Source: Chimonanthus salicifolius
Lineage: Eukaryota > Streptophyta > Magnoliopsida > Laurales > Calycanthaceae
Assembly: GCA_013350335.1 (NCBI GenBank)
Contig: CM023540.1
Location: 21,865,175 to 21,929,174 of the forward strand
Reading direction: 5' to 3'
Length of the DNA: 64,000 nt
This document shows, one piece after another, positions 54,838-64,000 of this stretch (positions within the stretch are counted from its first letter, which is position 1; the number at the start of each line of letters is the position of its first letter). Made by a program: the position numbers and the translations under genes. The notes under the pieces were generated by a model that did not search any database, had not been told where the DNA came from, and saw nothing but the letters and a program-made list of their open reading frames with translations.

Positions 54838-55450
54838 ATGTATAAGAGACTTATTCCACCCGATGTCAGAAAGACCAAAATACCAACAAAAGCCCCACAA
54901 GAACACAAGTTAAAAACTGAAGATCTCCCCACTCATTACCACCCCCATTATGTAAATAATGCAAAACCAATTTCTCTCTTCACTTCTAGTTTAGCCAGGA
55001 CGTTTGCCACCTCGTTGGCAGTCCTCCTGACATGTCTAAAGGTGACGTTCATCCAAGAACTCAAAAACTTAATCTCCATTGTTGTCATGATCTCCCTCCA
55101 AGGTGTTCTTTCCCTCCCACTAGCCCAACTAATTGCATTCACTGAATCCTCCTCAATGATAAGTTCACTAGATCCATAACTTGACCAACGAAGAAGAGCT
55201 CTCTTGATACCTACCCTAACTCAACCTCCTTCTAATCCCTAACCCCCATTGATTCTGTAAAAAGACCTATTACGATCCCCCTTGAATCTTGCACTACACC
55301 CCCAATACTTGCTGACCTTGGTTTGCCCATAACTACCCCATCCATCCACGTTAAACTTAAAATTGTCTCTTGGTGGAGGCCGCTGCCAAACCATTGTCTA
55401 AACCTTCTAATTCGAGATATATTTGATACAACCTTCCCGTGAGAGAGAGA
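54838..55450 (-). mobile_element. Antisense L1 3' fragment (RNase H)
   Basis: The reverse strand shows RNase H pieces: VDGWG-like start near 55345, then MNAISWASGRERTPWREI (about 55142-55090) and FRHVRRTANEVANVLAKLEV (about 55030-54975). It lies in the last visible intron, opposite to SYD. Confidence 0.82.
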
Positions 55451-58030
55451 AGTCTACTAAAGAAACCCCCTTAAACTCTTTACTAATCGATAACCAAGAA
55501 CTCAATCTCCTTGTTATATACCATGATGTGGTTGCGTCATCAACTGTAATTTTGTAGTTATGTTGTAGAGGGTGTGGATCTACATTTCTAAATTTTCTTC
55601 ATTTACAAATAGTTTTCCTCAGGTGCCTGGGAATAGAGAGACATTCAGAAATAGAAAAAGAATGGCTTGTTGGGGAGGCATGATCATGGGGGTATGAAAA
55701 TTGTAAAGCCCAATAGATGTGTAATAATTTATTGGCGAATGATAGTCCATTCACCACAAGCGAGAATAGAGCAGCATGAGAGGAAGATGATGATAAAGAG
55801 GAGGGTCACGGAGTGAGAGATTGACACAGGACAAGCTCTGATATCAAATCTGATGCAAGATAGGTTAATATATTGGAAAACCTAGACTAAGTTCTAGACG
55901 GATGCCTTTATGAGAATGCAAAATGTGTATGGTGAATCCTAAAATGACATGCAACCTATGTCCATGATTCACATAAGATATTAGATAGATAAATTCGTTT
56001 TAAACAAAGAATTTAACAAAAACTATGTAAATTCAGATATACAATTAATGAAAGAGATTCAAAAAGAAGAATGACACCCACACATAAAAGCCTCCAAGGT
56101 TGAATTTCTAGCCTTTTGGAAAATCCCTCAAAAGACTAATTAATCATACCAAACCCTATCTTAGGTCTCCTAGATTTAAAAGTCAATACAATAGGTTAGA
56201 TTTACAGGGCTAAGATAGGGATCTATAGGTTATGGTGCAAAATTGGGAAAATGGGGCAAAAAAAGGCATGCTTGTACGATCGTAAGGACATGTACGGACT
56301 GGTGGGTCCCGGTAGGGTTTTGTTTGCCGATGGTAGGGTTTAGCTAGGGTTAGGGTTTGGATGAAAAATGGACAAAAATAAGATGTAAAAAGGGGGGAAC
56401 TGTGGGGAAAAAGAGAGGAATAAAGGGAAGGAAGAAAAAGATAGAGAGGAGGATTTGTACTTTGAGTCACATAAGGTTCCTTGATCTCACACCATGGAGG
56501 CATGAGTCACACTAGATCTGCAGATGGAGAAACTTGAAGTTCTTCTTTCATTCATTCATTCATTTGTCATCATTAAGTGTGTCTACAACTATTTGTAAAA
56601 GAAAGACTCTTAAAAACCCTAGACACATGTGGATGATTTAAAATCATAAAACAAATAAAAGTCTATAGCAATCTTGGAGTCATATAAACTAACACAATAT
56701 GTCATGAATAAAGATAACAAAAACAAATGTCTGGATGGCACTGGATCAACTATCAGATCAGTCCAATCCATGAGCAAACAACTTAGATGATGTAAATGTT
56801 TGGGTCGAACCAATTGCTCAAATTTGTTATTGGATCAGCTTAAATCTAGGCAATCCATGGCTTGATCTATCTTTATTCATGATCAGATATATTAGAAATG
56901 CGTACAAGATCATCATCCAACCATGTTTAGGAAAAGTCTAGATTCCAATGCTTCCTTCTTCGTTGGTGTCCCATGATGTTGGGCTTTTGTGCTTGAGTGG
57001 ACCCAAGGCATGCTTTTTGTGGGTCCACCTAGGATGCTTGTTCTTGGTTTTGAAAGGGAAAAGGAAGAGAGGTTGGAAAAAAACTAGATTTGGTTTCTAT
57101 TGGATGGACATGACGAGAGTTGTTGTTTCCTTTCTTTAATTCCTCTTTAACTCTTGGGTAGTGGCAACAAGGCCAATGAATTCATTCATTAAATAAAAAA
57201 AGCAATGGACTTTTGGTAATAAATGGCATTATTTGCTGTTGGATATGAGGGCCATCAGAAGTAAGGGCCTCAAACAAGCACTGGAGGGACGAGTTACAGA
57301 AAAGCAAAGAACAAGTCCTGATTACATTTAGGTGATATGGTTCTTAGTAATGATCTCTAGGAAGAGTAATGTATTTTAGTACTTGGAAGAAACTTCCTAG
57401 CATTAACTTTGGAATTGGGAGATGAGTTTCTTTTCCTTTATTCTCATTGATGCATGCATATAGGGCATTTTACCAATTTGCCCAAATAAGAGTCCATATA
57501 TTTCTCCATTCTTAGAGATTTGTTCTCCCAACAGGTTTTATCTCATTCTTACCCTAGATAGTGCCCCCAACCGGGGATATCAGTTGCTAGGTGCCCCACA
57601 TAGTTTGGATTCTCTGGCCAAATGCTAACAGTAGGTTTCTTGGTACAAGAAGAATATTTCAGAAAGGAAAGGAACAGGCAAAGTATGAAAGGATAGAAGA
57701 AAAATACCATCTTTTGGATTTCCTTTCCCTTGAATAATCTTTGAAAAAAGGGCAATTTTCATTTTCACTTTTTATTTTTGTTTTATTTTGAAGAATTTGT
57801 TGAAAGAATAAGTAATATGGAAGAGAAAAATGAGAAGTGATTTTTCATTTCCATAACCAGTTTCTGGAAGAAAAAACATTTTGTTGTTTGAATGATCAGA
57901 TTTTCTCATTGGACCTATGTCCTTTCGTCTCATAACAATAGTGTCATTTCCCATATTTCAAGTCCTTATTAAGTGGTTGGAGATGGGTTCTCTTTTAGTT
58001 AAATATAGGTTATGGATGTGAGTAGGCAGG
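55451..58030 (+). other. SYD: Intron sequence without recognised elements
   Basis: I see no exon matching the expected SYD continuation and no named element. 56290-56360 has a few gggtttag/ggtagggtt phrases. Several chance open frames occur. Confidence 0.5.
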
Positions 58031-58049
58031 ATGAATCTAGTGTACGTCA

Positions 58050-59096
58050 AAATAATCATCATCGTCTATCATCATCATCATCATCAATTGCCAAAATCCC
58101 ATACATTTGTGGTTGGTTTTTTTAGTTCTACTTCTCCATTTGGCTCTATCGTGAACTATAAAATCAACCACTCTTCCACCTATCATGTCTCTCTTTATCC
58201 TTTTCCTCTATGTTTTCAATTATCTACTTTTCCTCCTTCCTGTGATTTCTAACTTTTTATAATGTCATTGATCTTCTACTTATAGGACGAAACTACCTTA
58301 GATGAGTTCTCTCATTCGTCACTCCTTATTGTGATCCTTTCTAACTCTTACTCATCTAATGTAGCATGAACATCTCCACCGTGACCTTGTCTATTTGTCT
58401 TTTCTTCATTGTCCAACACTTTGCTCTATAGAGCATTACAGGCCTAATCACTATTTTATAAAATCATCCCTTTAAAAGATGTGGATCTCTTTTATTGCAC
58501 AAGACTCTCTAGCTTGTCTACATTTAACCCACCTCTTTTCCATCCTATTGGTTACATCTACTGTTTGATCCTTTTTGAGATTCTATGATAGAGTTTAAGT
58601 ATCCAAACTTATGTGATACTAAGTCATTTCCAATTTTAATTAGATCACCCTTTCTATCTTTGTTCCACTAAAGTCACACTCCATGTATTCAGGTTTTGTT
58701 CTATTGATTATTTAATCATTTGTCTAAAAACATTTCCTCCAAAATTCCAATTTATCATTAAGTTGTTGTTTTGTTTCACTAAATAATACTATATCATTTG
58801 TAAACAACACACACCACAACAAAATTCCTTTCTGGATCTTGATGTTCAGTTATCATTGATTAATGCACACAGGTACAGGCCCATCATGAATCCTTGTTAG
58901 AATCCACACATATTCTAACATTAGCAGCCTCTACATCATACATATCCCGTATAATTTCTATGTATTCATTAGGAGTGCATTTGTTTTTTAATGTTTTACA
59001 TATCAATTTCCTTGACACTCTATCATGAGCCTTTTCTAAGTCCATAAATACCATAAGTTCTTTCTCCTCTCTTAAACTTTCTGTAGGAGGAGTTGT
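58050..59096 (-). mobile_element. RTE-clade LINE, 3' half
   Basis: The 3' tail is (ATC)n on the + strand at about 58046-58083, i.e. GATGAT in the element's sense. The reverse strand at about 59090-58985 reads SLREEKELMVFMDLEKAHDRVSRKLI, the RT core of plant RTE (palm motif A). The thumb region is at about 58560-58430 with frameshifts. The element continues at 62603. Confidence 0.82.
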
Positions 59097-59364
59097 AGTA
59101 CAAAGATAGCTTTTTTTTTTAGTGGTAAAAAAATATTTTATTAAATAAGCAAACCAAGTACAAAGAAGATAGATATATCAAAAGAGAGGTCTAAGAGACT
59201 TAGAGCAGCCCCCAAGGGACACAACAAAAACAAAAGAGAGAAGCCCCAAACAACAACATAAAAAGAGCTCTATACAAAACTCCCCAAACTCAAAGTAGGA
59301 AGACCCCGGAGTCTGAGTTGATGACTCCAAATTTAGAGAAGAAATCCGCAGTATGGAGGAACTT

Positions 59365-62340
59365 GATGAAGGGTTAGACTAAGTAAAATGGGTGAGTTTA
59401 AGGTCAAGCATCTTATAATCTTAGGGGGTTAACTTGTGCTACAATGGGGATGGGGTAGCATGATTGAGAATGCATGGAATGCAATGTAAATGCTAAGAAA
59501 GCCTTGTTTGATTTCCCTAAAGTAAAAGTATGACCACTCCCCAATGTCAACCCAAACGTGAAAATAATGAACTACGGTTGATTTGATCCACTATATGGTA
59601 CGTAGGCAACTGAGAGCATTATGTCTCAACTCGATCAAAAGATGCATTGTGTCTCATCCATTTATATTAAGGATGATGGATAATTTGTGGTAATTGTTGG
59701 AGACCCTTGTGAAGGGTTGAGATGAATTATTGATGAATTTAATTGGGTTAATGTTGTGAAAAAGGGAGTGATTGGACTTAGGATGATAAACCACTATAAA
59801 ACGAGTTGAATGAATTGCAAGGACTAAGAATATGTTAAACAAACCCGATGTGTGTATCTCAGGGTTGGTGTGTAGTCCATGTCCCTAAAATAACCCAATG
59901 TGATGAATATGTTGAACATATGAAACGTAATGAAATGTGTTATGCTGCTATCCTTGTGAACTTATGGTTATAATGTGATTATGCCATATATGTTACCCAT
60001 GTAATTGTGAATATGATCCCTTTTGCATTACTCATTGATGTGTGCCTAGGAGGTTATGTAGGAGGTGAGTATGAGATGTTGTGGTAATGGGCATGATGAG
60101 ATTGAGAATTACTAGTGTTGGGATGAGACTCAAAGAGTATATAGGACTTGAGGATATACCTTTCTCTTGTTTGCGCCCCACTAGTAGTAGTCCCTACTCC
60201 CATGAGGAGATTGGTGTGACAAGATGATGATTTGTTTAAGGAACCCTATTGGAACGATGGCGTTGGCTATAGGACTTGGTCCTATTTGTGGTTGTCGTTG
60301 AGGAGTATAATCCCTCACATGCTTCGCGCTGTAGGTCGCTCTTACGACTATTTTGTATACTTGGTGTACAGTTTGCGCAAGGTTAGATACTCGTGAGCCT
60401 ATGCAAGCGGTACTAACTTAGTAAGACGTATTGCGCAGGGTTAGATACTCGTGAGCCTATGCGGGCGGTACTGACTTAGTAAGACGTGTTGGACGCAGGG
60501 TTGGGTACCATTCACTAATTGGGTGATGGGGCCAACTTGGTAAGGCGTTCATGTTTATGTGCAGGGCTAGATACGTGTACACTCCATGAGGGTGGTATTA
60601 GCTTAATAAGACATGATGGTTGGATGTAGAGTTAAACATTGCGCATCTTTAGATGACGAGTTAGCTTGGTAATGCGTCCATGTTTGTGGGCAGGGTTTGG
60701 CATTACACCCTTGTTGGATGATATGCGAACCTGATAAGGCCCAATTTTTGGATCACCTTGGCATAGGACAGAGGGGACGCAAGGCGAGGTGGACTGATAC
60801 CCGCTAGGCATGAGTCACCCGCTTAGTAAGTCGTGGAACCTAAGTCACGCTAGGGATCTAGATATTATGATTTTATATGACTGTCGTTCCATAGTGGTGA
60901 CCTTATGTGAGTTTACCTTCACACATATGATGTTGATAGCACGACATGATTGCATAGTATTGTTTATATTCCATTTCATACATTCTTATTATGTGGGTGC
61001 ATCCCTCACGTGATATCGATATTGAGACGTGGTATACGTACGTCCTTCACGTGATTATAGTGTTTGACTGCCCATTCCAGAGAGGTATTCTGGACGGTGG
61101 GGTCGGGTACGGAGACTTGATCCCGTATGGTTGTTGTCTACGAGTGAGTCCCTCACATGATACATGCTGTAGGGTGCTCTCACGGCTATATAACACATTT
61201 GATGTGCGTTGATGCGTGGGGCTTGATACTCGTTTACCCCATGGGGATGGTGCTAGCTTTGTAAGGAGCGGTCCTACCGCCTTAAAGCTTGACTGAATCA
61301 CTCATGAGGTGAAGGGATGCCGGGCGAGGTAGACTTGATCACGCCAGTCGTGAGTCTCCTGCTTAGTAAGTCATGGGCCCTAAGTCTTGTTAGGGGTCGT
61401 GGTATGTTTATGATTTGATATTGTTGCCATAGTTATGTAGTGATTCATGCGAATGTTGTTCCTATAGATAGAAGATCTCATGGTAGATAATGTGTTCCCT
61501 GGATGAGTTATACCTATGGAGGGATTACATTTATGGATGATTTATACCCATGGATAGATGATACTCACTGATGGAGTGTTACCAGAGATGGATGATTAAT
61601 CACGTGGATGTTGTTCCCATGGTAGACATATTGGATTTATACGTTGATATTGGTTATATGGTAGGCATATTGGCCCCATGATAGGCATGTTGGTCCCATG
61701 ATAGACTTATTGGTCTCATGGTGGACTTGATGGTTCCATGGATAATGGATATATATTATTCCCATGGATGGTTATCCTCATAGAGGGCTTTGTGACCATG
61801 GATGTATATTATTACCGTGGATGAATATTCTCACGGAGGGCATTGATTCCATAAGTGATTGGACCCATATTTAGAGTATTGTCACTGAGGGGGGATGTAG
61901 TACTTATGTTCGTGTATAGGTCCCATGGTTGATGTTTATCCCATGAGTGACAGACTCCATGGTTGACGGTATTCCCATGGTTGGTATAGATCTGTAATTC
62001 GCTAGACCCGTGATGGGTGAGACCTATTTTATTGATGAGGCCCACAGATGGGCACTAGAATGTCCTGGTGTGACATCATGAATAGCACTGTATTAGTGCT
62101 ATGAAATAAGTGAAATTAGAACTATGCAAGATCTGATCTCCAGTGGAGTATGTAGGTAGTTGATGATTCAGTTCGATCAATCCAATTGTCCAATGAAGTC
62201 CTAGGATCCGCAGGGGTCTTGTTACACGTGTTTGTACTATGAGTTATGCATGTTTCAGAGTTTAAAAAAAAAAAAAATCTTGTTTCTCACGTGCCTGTTA
62301 GGGTAGGGGCTTGGCAGTCCACAATATTGCAACCGGAACT
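59365..62340. mobile_element. Unidentified 3-kb block inside the L1 (candidate LTR or other insertion)
   Basis: It separates the L1 zinc-binding region from the RNase H end, with about 250 residues of L1 coding missing. It contains no recognisable protein. It has tandem phrases: a unit with ggttagatactcgtgagcctatgc and ggcggtactgacttagtaag (about 60375-60690), catgagtcacccgcttagtaagtcgtgg (60805 and, as a variant, 61345), and many short atggtaggcatattgg-like units (61600-61990). Near its edges ggaac occurs on both sides (about 59360 and 62334), but the ends are not TG...CA. A poly-A run lies at about 62263-62276. Confidence 0.5.
60375..60690 (+). repeat. Tandem units of about 58 nt in the unidentified block
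   Basis: Two near-identical units (gcgcagggttagatactcgt...gtaagacg, about 60375-60432 and 60433-60490) are followed by more divergent ones to 60690. Confidence 0.8.
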
Positions 62341-62602
62341 GTGAGCCAACCTACCTTCTTCCTAGTGCCTAAGTTTCAATAATACCCAAGATTTCACAAC
62401 CCCCATGCAGTTCGACCCAAAAACCCAAGAGACCTCAAAGAAATTCGCGAATTTTACCCACAAGCTCCTAGCGATAGTACACCTAACGAATAGGTGATCA
62501 ATGTTTTCCTCCGGGTGGTGACATAGAGGGCAACTAAGGTCATCCCCATCCCTCAGCGAACCCCTTCTCTTGAGTTCCAATCTAGTAAGTACAAAGATAG
62601 CT

Positions 62603-63560
62603 TCCGTTGTTGACCTATCCATATACACCCAAATTAATTTCTTGATATACTTGACTCTTGTCTAAGATTGTGCCTCTATTATCCTTTTCCAGAGTTTCAT
62701 TATATGGCTCATTAGTTTAATAGCATGATAATTTGCATAATTTTAAATATCTCCTTTGTTCTTATAAAACAAGATACTTTTGTCCCACCAATCAGGCATT
62801 CTTTTTAGAGGAGATTTTGTTGAACATTCAGATCAACCGACACACCCCTATTTCACCTAGTATAGTCCAAGTCTCGATAGGGATACCATCTGCCCCTAGT
62901 CTCCTAGTGCTCTATGTTTCTTCATCTTTTCCAAAGCTTGGTTTTCCTCTTTTTTTAGATTTTATTCACAATCTCCTCATTTACTATGCCTTCCGAATGA
63001 ACTTCATTTTCATATTCTATATTAAAAAAGGTCTTAAAATAAGTTCTCACCTATTAATTATTTCTTTATCTTTAACTAAAGCCCTTTGGTTTTGGTTTTG
63101 ATCCTTAATACATCTTATGTGATCAAAGTTTTTGCTCCTTCCCTTTTGTACTTTAGCCAATTTATAAATTTCCTTTTTTCCTTCCATTGTTCCTAATTGC
63201 ACATATAAGTCATCATAAGGTTTGTATTTGGCTTTACTTACCTTTTTTAGCAAATTTTAGTACTTATCTTATAATTCTCTTTATCTCTCCTTTTCCTTGT
63301 TTTCTGCCAAAAGCTTGAATTGAGTTTTCTTCTCTTCAATAGCCCTTTGCACATCTAAATTCCACCACCACGTGTCTTTGTGCAAATTAGTTCTATTACC
63401 TTTAGTTTCACATAAAAACTCTGACTATTTCCTTAATAAGCTTAGACATCTTATCCCATCACTCATTAGGTTCCAAATCATTCTCCTACTCTTTGTTTCA
63501 TAGAATCCTTAAAAGTATCTGCTAATTTCAAATTCTGTCACTTAAATTTAGGGAAGCTGT
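62603..63560 (-). mobile_element. RTE-clade LINE, 5' part of the interrupted copy
   Basis: The reverse strand reads, from high to low coordinate, TWWWNLDVQRAIEEKKTQF (about 63380-63320), YDDLYVQLGTMEGKKEIYKL (about 63215-63155), CIKDQNQNQRALVKD (about 63110-63065), RLGADGIPIE (about 62910-62880) and, at the break, MDRSTTEAIFVL (about 62625-62590), with motif A continuing at 59096. This order matches plant RTE ORFs between the endonuclease and RT. It is decayed. Confidence 0.85.
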
Positions 63561-63811
63561 TGTTTTTCTTTTTCAAGTTTTTCTCTTAATGTACATGTCA
63601 AAAACTGAAAGTCTATGTTGAGTTGTCAAGTTTTCCCCATGGATGACTATAGTCCCTGTAGAGAGGCACAACCCCATGTTTAAGTGGAAAGTAGTCCATT
63701 TGAGACTAAACTGCCCTGTTTTGAAGGTAAATGAGGCAATCATCATTCTTTTGGAAAACTTTGTTTGTTGTAGCAAGAACATAGGCTATAAAAAAATTCC
63801 TATATCCAATG

Positions 63812-64000
63812 TTGTGAAAATTGAATCGTATCGTAAAATCATTATATATCTTGAACCGTAAATCGTGTATCATAAATCACATAATCGTAATATTCATTAG
63901 TGTTTTCCCTAAAAAATATTTAATATATGAAATAATGTAAAATATATTTAAAATGTAATAATATGAGTAATTCTCCAACTTTTTTTTAGTATATAGTGAA
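63812..64000. mobile_element. Second copy (left arm) of the ATCGTA-rich element
   Basis: Starts gtgaaaattgaatcgtatcg, then aaccgtaaatcgtg and acataatcgtaat, in the same order as the first 120 nt of 30570-31335. It is cut by the window end. Confidence 0.7.

Larger units (their letters stand above)
59112..62587 (-). mobile_element. L1 insertion in the RTE element, with 15-bp target-site duplication
   Basis: It is flanked by agtacaaagatagct at 59097-59111 and 62588-62602, exact. The T-run at 59111-59120 is the reversed tail. The reverse strand near 59340-59280 reads TADFFSKFGVINSDSGVF (RNase H end). The 5' end at 62587-62390 reads LTRLELKRRGSLRDGDDLSC then the PLCHHPEENIDHLFVRC zinc-binding region. 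The middle part is replaced by an unidentified block. Confidence 0.87.

Noticed and set aside
62362..62628. 88-codon reverse frame as a gene
   Set aside because: It is a chance fusion across the target-site duplication: the first 12 residues or so are RTE RT and the rest is L1 zinc-binding region.
55451..64000. Next SYD exon after 54383
   Set aside because: I searched by eye for the expected VEE-containing continuation in all forward frames with an acceptor and saw none.

Overview
The window is nuclear DNA of a flowering plant. The evidence is one multi-exon gene with GT-AG and GC-AG introns, encoding the plant-specific SWI/SNF-class chromatin-remodelling ATPase SPLAYED (SYD), buried in plant-type L1 retrotransposons (with a C-terminal plant RNase H domain), RTE-clade LINEs, tRNA-derived SINEs and a solo LTR. 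Very long, retrotransposon-loaded introns suggest a magnoliid or another large-genome woody lineage. That placement is inference only.

Gene. On the + strand, 21 exons between 12368 and 54383 can be placed by similarity to the SYD family. If a 449-nt stretch in exon 4 is treated as an intron, all splice phases agree and the exons sum to 1,300 codons. They cover the SYD N-terminal region (without its first exons), the basic helical region before the ATPase, and nearly the whole SNF2 ATPase: P-loop in exon 11, DEGH box and LTGTPLQ in exon 13, helicase-C motifs in exons 19 to 21. The first exon or exons lie upstream of base 1 or are absent. The SnAC region and the long C-terminus lie beyond 64000. 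The gene therefore exceeds the window, and only about 6 percent of the window is coding. Introns range from 82 nt to 15.7 kb.

Layout. 1-9925: two decayed + strand L1 copies with an antisense L1 scrap between them. 9926-12367: rest of the 5' intron. 12368-19430: exons 1-4, with an RTE tail and an antisense L1 RNase H piece in intron 1. 19431-35085: giant intron 4, holding a fused pair of L1 copies, a nested L1-in-L1, several antisense L1 3' ends, an ATCGTA-rich element, an L1 endonuclease scrap and a SINE. 35086-36884: exons 5-9. 36885-43069: intron 9, with a minisatellite split by a 2.7-kb solo LTR, then a hairpin-forming minisatellite. 43070-54383: exons 10-21, with SINEs and duplications in the introns. 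54384-64000: the last visible intron, with an antisense L1 3' end and an RTE element split by an L1 (15-bp target-site duplication) that itself contains an unidentified block of about 3 kb.

There is no separate second gene. All other long reading frames trace to retrotransposons, simple repeats or chance. I found no new enzymatic system. The most notable signals are a frameshift-ridden part of SYD exon 4 bracketed by phase-compatible splice sites, three GC-AG introns in one gene, and several insertions datable by their target-site duplications.
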